DNA of 37,518 nt from Candidatus Laterigemmans baculatus (lineage in GTDB: Bacteria; Planctomycetota; Planctomycetia; Pirellulales; Pirellulaceae). Positions 7,815 through 16,064 of this stretch are shown here, in pieces. A model generated the notes under the pieces. That model did not search any database. It had not been told where the DNA came from and saw nothing but the letters and a program-made list of their open reading frames with translations. Position numbers and translations under genes: made by a program. The stretch covers positions 1 through 37,518 of the forward strand of contig NZ_WRPR01000069.1 in NCBI RefSeq assembly GCF_010367455.1, read 5' to 3'. Position 1 is the stretch's first letter, and each line of letters starts with the position of its first letter.

Positions 7815-9023
7815 ATGAGCAGTCGAAGCGTCGCCGTGCTGGGTGCGACCGGAAGCATCGGGCGGGCGACGATCGACGTCCTCGAGCGGCTCGGCAGCGA
7901 GTGGCGAGTCGCGGCGATCTCGGGCCACCGCCGTCTCGATACGCTCGCCGAACTGGCTCGCCGCACCTCCGCTCGGCAGGTCGTCTTGTCCGACGCCAGC
8001 GCCGGCGGCGACTGGAGCGAGTGCGAGTGGCCTGCCGGCGTCGAGTTCTCCCGCGGCCCCGAAGCGTTGGTGCAAGCGGCCACGGCGGCGGAAGTCGATA
8101 CGGTGGTGGCCGCGATTGTCGGCCGCGCCGGCGTCGAGAGCACGCTGGCCGCCTTGCAAGCGGGCAAGCGGGTCGCCCTGGCGAACAAGGAGACGCTCGT
8201 CTGTGCCGGGCCGGTCGTCGCCGAATTGCTCGGCAAAAGCCCCACCGAACGGCTTGCCGGCCCCGCCGAACGGCTTGCCGGCCCCGCGAGCGGCGGACGA
8301 TTGTTGCCGGTCGACAGCGAACACTCGGCGATCTTTCAGTGCCTAGCTGCCGGGCCGGACAACCCTCGGCGGCTGATCCTGACCGCCAGCGGGGGGCCGT
8401 TCCGCCAGTGGTCGCTCGAGCAGATGCAGGCGGCGACGGTTGCTGAGGCACTGGAGCATCCAACGTGGCGGATGGGGAAAAAGATTACGATCGATTCGGC
8501 GACGATGATGAACAAAGCGCTCGAATTGATCGAAGCACGGTGGTTATTCGGTTGCCCCGCCGAATCGCTCGAGGTGGTGGTGCATCCCCAATCGATCATC
8601 CATTCGATGGTCGAATTTGCCGATGGATCGGTCGTCGCCCAGCTGAGCCCTCCCGACATGCGGCTGCCGATCCAGTACGCGTTGACCTATCCTCAGCGGC
8701 TACCCTGTCCATCTCCCCCGCTGGAGCGGGGAAAACCGTGGGAGCTGACGCTCGAGCCGGTGGATCAAGAGCGATTCCCTGCGATTCCTTTGGGATTTGA
8801 GGTCGCAGCGAAGGGAGGAACGGCCGGCGCGGTGGTCAATGCGGCCAATGAAGCGGCGGTCGACCTATTCTTGAGCGGGCAGATTCGTTTTACTGATATC
8901 GTGCCGGCCTGCCGGGCGGCACTGGAACATCACACATTTGAGGAGCGACCGTCCCTCAGTCGGCTGTTGGAGCTGGATCGGTGGGCGCGCGCGGAGGTGG
9001 GGCGGTGGAGCTGTCGAGCTTAG
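7815..9023 (+). CDS. dxr: 1-deoxy-D-xylulose-5-phosphate reductoisomerase
   Basis: This 402-residue enzyme of the MEP pathway converts DXP to 2-C-methyl-D-erythritol 4-phosphate with NADPH, the first committed step to isoprenoids. The NADPH motif GATGSIG is at 10-16. Other Dxr landmarks are ANKETLV, PVDSEHSAIFQ, LTASGGPFR and the MGKKITIDSATMMNK/HPQSIIHSMVEF block with metal and substrate ligands. The ATG at 7815 is preceded by GGAG at 7808-7811. The frame is open further upstream but carries no Dxr homology there. The tandem duplication ERLAGPA-ERLAGPA (DNA 8247-8288) sits just before the PVDSEHS loop. It is the first gene of a five-gene run. Confidence 0.96.
   Translation: MSSRSVAVLGATGSIGRATIDVLERLGSEWRVAAISGHRRLDTLAELARRTSARQVVLSDASAGGDWSECEWPAGVEFSRGPEALVQAATAAEVDTVVAAIVGRAGVESTLAALQAGKRVALANKETLVCAGPVVAELLGKSPTERLAGPAERLAGPASGGRLLPVDSEHSAIFQCLAAGPDNPRRLILTASGGPFRQWSLEQMQAATVAEALEHPTWRMGKKITIDSATMMNKALELIEARWLFGCPAESLEVVVHPQSIIHSMVEFADGSVVAQLSPPDMRLPIQYALTYPQRLPCPSPPLERGKPWELTLEPVDQERFPAIPLGFEVAAKGGTAGAVVNAANEAAVDLFLSGQIRFTDIVPACRAALEHHTFEERPSLSRLLELDRWARAEVGRWSCRA
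8247..8288 (+). repeat. In-frame 21-bp tandem duplication in dxr
   Basis: The unit starts GAACGGCTTGCC and occurs at 8247-8267 and again at 8268-8288 with one base difference. It adds seven residues (ERLAGPA) without breaking the frame, in a surface loop just before a conserved active-site block. Confidence 0.85.
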
Positions 9024-11263
9024 CGTTGTTGGGTGCCGAAGAAGTGAGCTGGGTTGCCTGGCTCGGCGACAAAATCTGGATTTGGGGGGCTGTGGCTCTC
9101 GGGATCGGGTTCGTGATCTTCGTCCACGAACTGGGACACTTCTTGGCCGCCAAGCTGTTCGGCGTCAAAGTCGAGAAGTTTTATGTCGGCTTCGACGTCC
9201 CGATTCGGATCTTCGGAGTCCGGCTCCCCCGGACGCTCGGCAAATTTCGCTGGGGTGAGACCGAATACGGCATCGGCGTGATCCCGCTCGGCGGTTACGT
9301 CAAAATGCTTGGCCAAGACGACGACCCGCGACGGGCTGCGGAAGAACGCGAGCGGATCCGCAAAGCCTCGGGCGACGCCGATGCTTCAGCCGCTGAAGCC
9401 GATGGCGAGGAAACGTATCAGCTCGATCCGCGGAGTTACCCGGCCAAGAGCGTTTGGCAGCGGATGGTGATCATCAGCGCCGGCGTGGTGATGAACCTGA
9501 TCACCTCGGTGCTGTTTGCCGCGGTCGCCTTCGGCGTGGGCGTCACCTATGTTCCGGCCGTGATCGGACAGACCGTCCCAGGCTACCCCGCTTGGCAAGC
9601 GGGATTGGAACCGGGAGGCCGGGTTGTCTCGGCCGGCGGGATCGAGAACGACGACCAGCTGCACTTCAGCGACATGATGCTGGAAGTCGCGAAAGCCAGC
9701 ATCGACGATCCCAAGGAACCGGTTCCGGTCGCGATCCGCTACGGCGAGGAAGTCCGCGAGCTCTCGATCGTCACGGCTAGCTCGCCGCTCGATTCGAATC
9801 GTCGACTGATCGGTGTCGGCCCGCCGCTCTCGAACCAGTTGGGCGAGAGCATCGCCGCGTTGCCCTACTCGGCCGCCGCCGAAGTGCTCGAAGAAGCGGA
9901 CCGCGGGGCGCGCGTGGTGGAGGTCAACGGGACGCCGGTCGAGACCGCTGCGGTCGTCGGCACGCCCCTCTCCTCCTCCATTACCGCCCCGCTGGTAATG
10001 AATCCCGCAGCACCGGTCGAGCTGACGCTGGAGCGGGCTGGCGGAGAACGGGTCAACGTCACCGTGCCGCCCCAGCCGCTCAAGAGTCTCGGTTTTCGCT
10101 TGGCCCCAGGCCCGGTGACTGCTCTGGTGGCGGGCGGGCCGGCCGAAAAAGCCGGTGTGAAGGTCGGTGACCGCATCGTCGGCCTCGGCGACGACCCGCA
10201 AACGCCCGACGCAATCAGCTTGCCGCAGCGGATCGCCAGCGCAACAGGGCCGGTCCAGTTGCGGCTCGAGCGAGGAGGCGTCGAAGAGGGGAGTCAGCGG
10301 GAAACGATTGCGGTCGAAATCTCTCGCTGGGAGCATTCGTCCGGGGCAAACCCGGTCTCGGCGACCAGCGGCCAAATTGAGTTGGCTTCGATCGGACTGG
10401 CGTACGAGCCCCAGCCGGTGATCATCGACGCGGGCGCTTCGGCGGGTGGCGCTGCGGAAGACGCAGAAGCGGCGGAAGGCGCAGAAGCGGCTGATGGTGA
10501 AGCGGCTGATGGTGAAGCGGCTGATGGTGAAGCGGCTGATGGTGAAGGGCTGCAGGCCGGCGATCGAATCCGCCGCGTCGTGGTGCTTTGGCCCGAGGAC
10601 CGGGTTCCGGAAACGCTCGAAGGACTCATTGACCCGAAAGTGATCGAGAGTTTGACCAAGGGCTGGAAGATCGGACCCGACCGGCCGCTGACGGCGCTGG
10701 TCGATGCACTGCAACTGGTGCCGACCGGAACCCGCGTGCGGCTGTTCGCCGTGCGGGGTGAGAAGGAGCAAGTGGTCGAGGCGGTCCGCGAGCTCGAGTC
10801 CTCGGACGACTTCTGGTACGAGCGGGGTTTGCTGCTTCTCCCAGTTCAGCTGAAGCACGAAGCGGAGTCGCTCGGCGAATCGTTCGCTCTCGGGTTCCGC
10901 GAATCGAAACGCAAGCTCGGCGAGGTGTTCAGCTCGCTGCGGATGATTTTCACCGGCCGCGTCAGCCGCGAAATGATCGGTGGTCCAGTGGCCATCGTTT
11001 CGTTCGCCGGCACCGCCGCCTCGATGGGGCTCCCGAGCCTGCTGCTGTTTTTGACGTTCCTCAGCGTCAACCTGGCGATCCTGAACTTCCTGCCGATCCC
11101 CGCGCTCGATGGCGGGCACATGGTTTTTCTGATCGCCGAGGCGGTCCGCGGGAAACCGGTCGACGAAGAGCTGCAAGCGAAGTTGACGATGGCCGGCGTC
11201 CTGGCGCTGCTTTCGTTGATGGCGTTTGTGTTCATCAACGACTTTATCAACCTCAGCGGCTGA
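9005..11263 (+). CDS. rseP: RseP-like site-2 metalloprotease with multiple PDZ domains
   Basis: This 752-residue M50-family intramembrane protease has its zinc motif HELGH at 41-45 in the first membrane segment. The second active-site motif, FLPIPALDGGHM, lies near the C-terminus with further membrane segments. Homologues cleave transmembrane anti-sigma factors. E. coli RseP is about 450 residues; here the central region is enlarged, with at least two PDZ-like modules (QAGLEPGGRVVSAGG, KAGVKVGDRIVGLGD) and perhaps a third (EGLQAGDRIRRVVVL). An acidic Ala/Asp/Gly/Glu repeat interrupts them near residues 480-513. I chose GTG 9005 because a full GGAGGT lies six nt upstream; it overlaps dxr by 19 bp. 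GTG 8981 is possible but lacks this site. The dxr-rseP order is common in bacteria. Confidence 0.93.
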   Translation: MELSSLALLGAEEVSWVAWLGDKIWIWGAVALGIGFVIFVHELGHFLAAKLFGVKVEKFYVGFDVPIRIFGVRLPRTLGKFRWGETEYGIGVIPLGGYVKMLGQDDDPRRAAEERERIRKASGDADASAAEADGEETYQLDPRSYPAKSVWQRMVIISAGVVMNLITSVLFAAVAFGVGVTYVPAVIGQTVPGYPAWQAGLEPGGRVVSAGGIENDDQLHFSDMMLEVAKASIDDPKEPVPVAIRYGEEVRELSIVTASSPLDSNRRLIGVGPPLSNQLGESIAALPYSAAAEVLEEADRGARVVEVNGTPVETAAVVGTPLSSSITAPLVMNPAAPVELTLERAGGERVNVTVPPQPLKSLGFRLAPGPVTALVAGGPAEKAGVKVGDRIVGLGDDPQTPDAISLPQRIASATGPVQLRLERGGVEEGSQRETIAVEISRWEHSSGANPVSATSGQIELASIGLAYEPQPVIIDAGASAGGAAEDAEAAEGAEAADGEAADGEAADGEAADGEGLQAGDRIRRVVVLWPEDRVPETLEGLIDPKVIESLTKGWKIGPDRPLTALVDALQLVPTGTRVRLFAVRGEKEQVVEAVRELESSDDFWYERGLLLLPVQLKHEAESLGESFALGFRESKRKLGEVFSSLRMIFTGRVSREMIGGPVAIVSFAGTAASMGLPSLLLFLTFLSVNLAILNFLPIPALDGGHMVFLIAEAVRGKPVDEELQAKLTMAGVLALLSLMAFVFINDFINLSG
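10484..10543 (+). repeat. 15-bp in-frame tandem repeat (4 units) in rseP
   Basis: The unit GAAGCGGCTGATGGT occurs four times without a mismatch. It is preceded by a more degenerate GAAGAC/GCAGAAGCG run. It encodes EADGA-type acidic repeats in a linker between PDZ-like modules. Perfect identity between units suggests recent slippage, and copy number may vary between strains. Confidence 0.92.
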
Positions 11264-11268
11264 CGGCC

Positions 11269-12147
11269 GTGCGGTACCAGTTGATTGACTGTGGGCGGGG
11301 ACGCAAGCTGGAAGCGATCGGCGACTACTGCATCGACCGCCCGTCGCCAGCTGCTGCCGATCTCCAACCCCGGTTGCCGGATCGCTGGGCCGAAGCCGAC
11401 GCTGTGGTGCACCGCCGTTCGCGAGGCGACGGTTGGGAGTTTCGCCGCCCGTGGCCCGAGCCGTTGAGGGTCGACTGCGGAAGCTTTCAGATGCCGGCTC
11501 GGCCGACGCCGTTTGGCCACATCGGTCTGTTTCCCGAGCAGGCGGCGAACTGGCAGTGGATCGACCGCACGATACGAGAGATCGCGGGCCGAGAGATCGC
11601 GGGCCGAGAGATCGCAGGCCGCGGGACGCCGCGGGTGTTGAATCTGTTTGGCTACACCGGAGCGAGCAGCCTGGCGGCGGCCGCTGCCGGAGCCGAAGTG
11701 GCGCACGTCGACGCGGCCAAACCGAACGTGGAGGCGGCTCGAGCGGCGGCCGAGGCATCGGGGCTCGGCGAGGCGCCGATCCGGTACTTGGTCGACGATG
11801 CCCGCAAGTTTGCGGCCCGCGAAGTTCGCCGGGAAAGAGTTTATGATTTGGTGATCCTCGACCCGCCCGCCTATGGGCATGGCCACCGCGGAGTGCCTTG
11901 GCGGCTGGAACGCGATCTCTGGCCATTGCTGGAGGATTGCTTGGGATTGATCCCGCGGCACTCGGGAGCGCTGCTCGTGACGGGGCATTCGGCCGAGGTG
12001 GGGCCGGCAGAAATTCGCCGCTGGCTGGGTCGGTTCCGGTTCCCGCGGCTAGAATTTGATTCCGGGCGAGCGGGACTCCGAGACCTGAGTGGCCGCTTCC
12101 TGGATGCGGGATTTTACGTCCGAGCGGTATGGGGAGAACGCCCATGA
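11269..12147 (+). CDS. Class I SAM-dependent methyltransferase (RlmI/RlmK-like)
   Basis: This 292-residue protein has the SAM-binding motif I NLFGYTGASSLAAA around 125-140, motif II acidic residue in HVDAAK, and a catalytic-type motif IV ILDPPAYGHG. The NLFxYTG and DPPxxG pattern is that of the 23S rRNA methyltransferases RlmI and RlmK(L), so an rRNA base is the most likely substrate. No N-terminal PUA domain of the RlmI kind is obvious; the first 100 residues are divergent. GTG 11269 starts 5 nt after the rseP stop codon, so the genes are probably cotranscribed. A three-fold EIAGR repeat lies just before motif I. Confidence 0.82.
   Translation: MRYQLIDCGRGRKLEAIGDYCIDRPSPAAADLQPRLPDRWAEADAVVHRRSRGDGWEFRRPWPEPLRVDCGSFQMPARPTPFGHIGLFPEQAANWQWIDRTIREIAGREIAGREIAGRGTPRVLNLFGYTGASSLAAAAAGAEVAHVDAAKPNVEAARAAAEASGLGEAPIRYLVDDARKFAAREVRRERVYDLVILDPPAYGHGHRGVPWRLERDLWPLLEDCLGLIPRHSGALLVTGHSAEVGPAEIRRWLGRFRFPRLEFDSGRAGLRDLSGRFLDAGFYVRAVWGERP
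11578..11622 (+). repeat. 15-bp in-frame tandem repeat (3 units) in methyltransferase gene
   Basis: The unit GAGATCGCGGGCCGA occurs three times, the last with two changes. It encodes EIAGR three times, immediately before the SAM-binding strand. It lengthens a linker without frame change. Confidence 0.9.
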
Positions 12148-13022
12148 GTGCAGAGGAAACAGCCGAGGCGGTCGAGTCGCTGGCGGCCAAGGCCGCGGAG
12201 AAGCTGCTCGCATTCGTCGGCACGTTTGAGAGCGCGGTCGTCGCCTACTCGGGAGGCGTCGATAGCGCCGTCGTGGCTGCGGCGGCTGCCAAAGCTCTCG
12301 GCGAACGTGCGATCGCTGTGACCGCGGAAAGCCCGAGCGTCGCTGCCGCGGCGCTCGAAGGGGCTCGCCGCACGGCGGGCGAGATTGGGATTCGGCATCG
12401 CGTGGTTCGGACTCGCGAAGTCGAGCGTGCGGACTACCGCGCCAACGATGGCCGTCGTTGCTTTTGGTGCAAGCAAACGCTCTACGAAACGCTGCAGCAC
12501 GTGGCTCGCGAGCACGCTGCGGCGGTCATCCTCAGCGGGACGAATTTGGACGATCTGGGCGACCATCGGCCCGGCATCGAGGCCGGTCGCGAAGCGGGGG
12601 TCGTGACGCCGTTGGCCGATTGCGGAATCGACAAAGAGACGGTCCGGGCGATCGCCCAGTGGTGGAAGCTCTCGGTCTGGGATCTCCCCGCCGCACCCTG
12701 TCTGGCGAGCCGCGTGGCCTACGGCGTGGAGGTCACCGCCGAACGGCTGCACTCGATCGAACAGGCCGAGCAGTGGCTCCGCGAGCACGGCTGCCGAGAA
12801 CTCCGCGTGCGGCTGCACGAAGGTCCGATCGCTCGCATCGAAGTCCCGCTCGAGGAGGTCCCGCGACTCACCTCGCCGCCGATCTGGCCCGAGATCCATG
12901 CGGCCTTCCAACGCTTTGGCTTCCGTTACGTGACGCTCGACCTCGGCGGACTCCGCAGCGGCAATCTGAATGATCTGATCCAGATCGCTCCTCCGACAGC
13001 GAGCGTGGGGCACGGCTCATGA
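12144..13022 (+). CDS. larE: LarE-type ATP-dependent sulfur transferase
   Basis: This 292-residue PP-loop protein has SGGVDS at 36-41, which binds ATP for adenylation. LarE puts sulfur into pyridinium biscarboxylic acid mononucleotide during synthesis of the nickel-pincer nucleotide (NPN) cofactor. Three cysteines are well placed: C106 and C109 (CFWC) and C186 (PAAPCLASR). One LarE class donates the sulfur of a single cysteine; another, known from Thermotoga, holds a 4Fe-4S cluster on three cysteines. This protein has the three-cysteine pattern. I chose ATG 12144 over 12129 because GGGGAG lies 7 nt upstream and the codon overlaps the previous stop as ATGA. No larA, larB or larC is in the window, so the NPN role is inferred. 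Confidence 0.88.
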   Translation: MSAEETAEAVESLAAKAAEKLLAFVGTFESAVVAYSGGVDSAVVAAAAAKALGERAIAVTAESPSVAAAALEGARRTAGEIGIRHRVVRTREVERADYRANDGRRCFWCKQTLYETLQHVAREHAAAVILSGTNLDDLGDHRPGIEAGREAGVVTPLADCGIDKETVRAIAQWWKLSVWDLPAAPCLASRVAYGVEVTAERLHSIEQAEQWLREHGCRELRVRLHEGPIARIEVPLEEVPRLTSPPIWPEIHAAFQRFGFRYVTLDLGGLRSGNLNDLIQIAPPTASVGHGS

Positions 13023-14557
13023 ATGCCCCGACGCCCTCCCGCTCCGGTTCCTCCAGCGGGCCCGCCCAAATCGCTTCGACCGACCTGACCGGTCGGCGGC
13101 TCGGCGATCTGCAGATCCTCCGGCGGCTGGGGCGCGGCGGGATGGCCGATGTCTACGTGGCCAATCAGTCCACGCTCGGGCGGCGCGTCGCGCTGAAGGT
13201 CTTGCGGCGGGATCTGGCGGTCGAGGCGAGCTACGTCGAACGGTTTCGTCGCGAAGCGCGGGCCGCCGCCAAGCTGACGCATCCAAACATCGTGCAGATC
13301 TACGAAGTTGGCTGCACCGATTCGATGCACTACATCAGCCAAGAGTATGTCGACGGACTCAACCTTCGCCAGCAACTCGATCGCAGCGGCCCGCTCTCGG
13401 TCGAGCAAGCCGTAGTGGTGATGCGGAGCGTCGCCGAGGCACTCTCCGCCGCGTCGGCCGAAGGGATCGTTCACCGGGACATCAAGCCCGAAAACGTGAT
13501 GATCAACAGCCGAGGCGAAGTCAAAGTCGCCGACTTCGGACTGGCCCGCGTGATCCAAGGCGAGCCCGAGCATCAGCTGACCCAAGTCGGGATGACGATG
13601 GGGACCCCGTTGTACATGAGTCCCGAGCAGGTGCAGGGACGCGATGTCGATGTCCGCAGCGATCTCTATTCGCTCGGCGTGATGATGTACCACCTGCTCG
13701 TCGGCCGACCTCCGTTCGAAGCCGACACCCCGCTGGCCCTGGCGGTGAAACATTTGCACGACACGCCTCCGCCGTTGCCCGAGGCGCGGCCGGAGGGGGA
13801 TCTGCCGCAGTGGCTGGTCGTAGCGGTCGAGCGGCTGATGGAGAAGTCGCCGGAGAAACGGTTCGCAACGCCTGCGCAACTGGGCGAGTACCTCAGCCGG
13901 GCGATGCAGGAAAGCGGTGCGCCGGGCGGCGCCGCAGCCGCGCTCCACTCCCGAATCGATGCGACGCGGACCTTGCAGCGGCTGATGCGGGAAGAGCCTC
14001 AGCCTCGCTCGGTCCGGCGCGCGGTGCTGCGATTCGCGGCGATCACGCTCCCCCTGCTCGCCTTCGTCGCCGGCTTTGCGATGGCCGGACAGGGAACGCG
14101 TCCCGACGTCGAGCAGCTTCTCCAACGCTCCGATTTCACCGTCGAGCGCAAGGGCTCGGCTGCCGAGCAGTACCTCGAAGCGGCTCGCTTGAACGAGCCC
14201 GAAGCGTGGAGGAAAGTCGCGGAATACTTCCCGCCTGAAGAAAGTCCCATCAACGCCGCCTACGCCGTCAAGTCGCAAATCCAGCTCGCCCGCTACTACC
14301 GCGAGCTGGGCCAGTATCGGCAGTCCCAACGGGAGCTCCAGACGCTACTCAGCGATGCCACGTTGGCTGGAATCCATCGCGCGGTTGCCCTGGCCGAGTT
14401 GTTGCAGACGCAAACCGCGGCGGGGTTCGGCGCCGACGCCAAAGCGACGCGGGAAGAACTGCGAGCTCAGTACCAGAACCTGCAGGCGACCCCGGCCCAA
14501 CAGAAGATCTTCGACCGAGTCGTTCCCCAAGAAATCTTGCGAACACTCAAGCCGTAG
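13019..14557 (+). CDS. Membrane-anchored Hanks-type Ser/Thr protein kinase
   Basis: This 512-residue protein has a complete kinase domain at about 31-295: glycine loop GRGGMADVY, catalytic K60 in VALK, E79, HRDIKPEN at 152-159, DFG at 172-174 and SPEQ at 201-204. A single membrane segment lies at about 336-357. The C-terminal ~150 residues are helical with Sel1/TPR-like character (SAAEQYLEAARLNEPEAW) and would lie outside the cytoplasm. That makes it a PknB-like sensor kinase topology with a non-PASTA ectodomain. ATG 13019 overlaps the larE stop as ATGA. The neighbours suggest no specific substrate. It is the last gene of the dxr operon, and its TAG stop lies inside an inverted repeat. Confidence 0.94.
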   Translation: MNAPTPSRSGSSSGPAQIASTDLTGRRLGDLQILRRLGRGGMADVYVANQSTLGRRVALKVLRRDLAVEASYVERFRREARAAAKLTHPNIVQIYEVGCTDSMHYISQEYVDGLNLRQQLDRSGPLSVEQAVVVMRSVAEALSAASAEGIVHRDIKPENVMINSRGEVKVADFGLARVIQGEPEHQLTQVGMTMGTPLYMSPEQVQGRDVDVRSDLYSLGVMMYHLLVGRPPFEADTPLALAVKHLHDTPPPLPEARPEGDLPQWLVVAVERLMEKSPEKRFATPAQLGEYLSRAMQESGAPGGAAAALHSRIDATRTLQRLMREEPQPRSVRRAVLRFAAITLPLLAFVAGFAMAGQGTRPDVEQLLQRSDFTVERKGSAAEQYLEAARLNEPEAWRKVAEYFPPEESPINAAYAVKSQIQLARYYRELGQYRQSQRELQTLLSDATLAGIHRAVALAELLQTQTAAGFGADAKATREELRAQYQNLQATPAQQKIFDRVVPQEILRTLKP

Positions 14558-14677
14558 GCTCTGTCGGAAGTGCCGCTGGTTTCTGCCACTTTGAGCCGTA
14601 GGCGCTAGCCTCGGGCCTCGCAGCCACTGGGAACCCGCGGCTAGCGCCGTCGGCTCAAGAATTTCGGACAGAACCTA
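14555..14677. repeat. 123-bp nested palindrome spanning a convergent gap stop-to-stop
   Basis: The inner arms at 14591-14615 and 14634-14658 pair at 22 of 25 positions (TTGAGCCG…GCTAGCC…CGGG). The outer arms at 14555-14569 and 14663-14677 pair at 13 of 15 (TAGG-TCTGTC-GAA). The outer arms begin with the TAG stop of the kinase gene and, on the other strand, the TAG stop of the pseudo-receiver gene. A 35-nt segment from 14591 is repeated exactly, in reverse orientation, at about 26224-26258, so this is a dispersed element. Its position fits a bidirectional terminator. Confidence 0.88.
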
Positions 14678-15028
14678 AACGCTGCCGATCTGCGGCAACC
14701 AGGAATCGAATTGGCCGCGGGTCATGACCGCGTCGAAGCCGGCCTCGCGGGCAGCTTCCAGCCGGGATTTGTGGACATGCGGCGCGTAGGCGATCACGCG
14801 AGCGCCGGCAAATCGCTCCCGAGCCTCGGGGACGAGCGTATTGACGATGCCGCCACGCGTCGACAGGTCGAGGATCACCCAGCGGACATCCTCGGCGGGA
14901 TGGTCTTCGCCAGGCTGTGGCAAGGAGGTGCCGAAAGTGAACCGCAGCTCGGCGGCCTCACAAACCGCGCGGACGCGGCCCGCGAAGATTAAATCGCCCG
15001 ACAGGAAAATGACTTCAGGTGCTGGCAT
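14675..15028 (-). CDS. Pseudo-receiver (response-regulator-like) domain protein
   Basis: This stand-alone 117-residue protein has the alternating beta-alpha pattern of a CheY-like receiver. D53 (in VILDLSTRGG) falls at the phosphoacceptor position. The acidic pair normally found after the first strand is replaced by LSGD. The conserved Thr/Ser and Lys of the switch are not evident (AYAPH, VMTRG). It may be a phosphorylation-independent receiver. Its start overlaps the end of the upstream oxidoreductase gene by 14 bp, so the two are probably cotranscribed. Family assignment is by fold pattern only. Confidence 0.6.
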   Translation of the reverse strand: MPAPEVIFLSGDLIFAGRVRAVCEAAELRFTFGTSLPQPGEDHPAEDVRWVILDLSTRGGIVNTLVPEARERFAGARVIAYAPHVHKSRLEAAREAGFDAVMTRGQFDSWLPQIGSV

Positions 15029-16040
15029 CTAACAGGCTCCGGGGCTGTTCCAAAAGGATCTCCGCTTGCTCGTCGAGGCTTTCCGCGGCTGCTGCAAGCA
15101 CTCGCGCCGTCTCGACCGCTTGCCGCCGCAGCGGAGCGAGATCCGACTTTCCCTGGAGCTCTTCCACCAGCGCCGCAACCATGTTCGCCTCCTGATTGCC
15201 GGTGAACGATTCACTGCGGACGGCGCCGGTCCGGTCGTGAATCCAGAACCGCGTCGGGCGATCGGGCCAGGGACGAGTAAAGTCGTCACAGACGATGGAC
15301 GCGTCATCGCCGGCGATCTCCATCCATTTGCGGGTCGCCGTGTCGTAGCCGCAATTGATCGTCGCCGAGACCCCGTTTGCGAAAACACAGACCGCTGAGA
15401 CTCGATCCCAGACCTCCCCGCGGCGCTTCCCGGTCGCGAAGATTTTTCGCGGCGCCTGGCCGCCGACCGCCCACACCGCCATGCCGAGTGCGTACCAGCC
15501 GAGGTCGAGCAAACACCCCCCGCCGAGTGCCGCTTCGAGCCGGTGGTCGCCGGACTGGAAGGGCTCGAAGAAGGAAACCGAAGCGCTCACATGCCGCAGC
15601 GTTCCGAGCTCGCCAGAACCCACCGCTGCAGCCATTCGCGAGGTTCGCGGATGGTGCAGCCAACCGGTCGCATCCAGCCAGCAGACGCCGCTCTTGCGAC
15701 AGGCGGAGTCGATCCGCAGCGTCTCGTCGAGCGTCGTTGCGAGCGGTTTCTCGCACAGCACATGTTTTCCCGCTGCGGCGGCGGCAATTGCCCAGGCTGC
15801 GTGCATCGCCGGCGGAAGCGCGATGTACACCGCATCGACTTCGCTGCTGCGGATCAGCTCCGCGTAATCTCCGAATGCGTGCGGGATCCCGAACTGGTCC
15901 GCGTACCAGCGACCGCGCGAGGCCTCGCGGCTGGCAATGGCCGTCACCCGAACGCCCGATGCCTGTTGCAGTTCGGCCACCAGCCGACGCGTGATTCGGC
16001 CCGTCCCAAGCACGCCAAAGCGAATTTCTTCCAATTCCAT
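15015..16040 (-). CDS. Gfo/Idh/MocA family oxidoreductase
   Basis: This 341-residue NAD(P)-dependent dehydrogenase has an N-terminal Rossmann motif GVLGTGRITRRL and the catalytic-lysine motif CEKPLA. The C-terminal half is the usual alpha/beta sheet domain. Relatives oxidise sugars, inositols or sugar acids; the substrate cannot be told from sequence. There is no Tat signal, unlike many planctomycete members, so it is cytoplasmic. ATG 16040 is preceded four bases upstream by another ATG out of frame. It is followed by the pseudo-receiver gene with a 14-bp overlap, and the transporter gene lies upstream on the same strand with a 24-bp gap. Confidence 0.9.
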   Translation of the reverse strand: MELEEIRFGVLGTGRITRRLVAELQQASGVRVTAIASREASRGRWYADQFGIPHAFGDYAELIRSSEVDAVYIALPPAMHAAWAIAAAAAGKHVLCEKPLATTLDETLRIDSACRKSGVCWLDATGWLHHPRTSRMAAAVGSGELGTLRHVSASVSFFEPFQSGDHRLEAALGGGCLLDLGWYALGMAVWAVGGQAPRKIFATGKRRGEVWDRVSAVCVFANGVSATINCGYDTATRKWMEIAGDDASIVCDDFTRPWPDRPTRFWIHDRTGAVRSESFTGNQEANMVAALVEELQGKSDLAPLRRQAVETARVLAAAAESLDEQAEILLEQPRSLLDAST

Positions 16041-16064
16041 CCATTCAGCCGCGAAAAAGAATGC

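Noticed and set aside
9386-12223. Very long minus-strand open frame (945 codons) opposite rseP and the methyltransferase.
   Set aside because: It is low-complexity and Arg/Pro-rich, a typical shadow of high-GC coding sequence. The plus-strand genes carry clear catalytic motifs.
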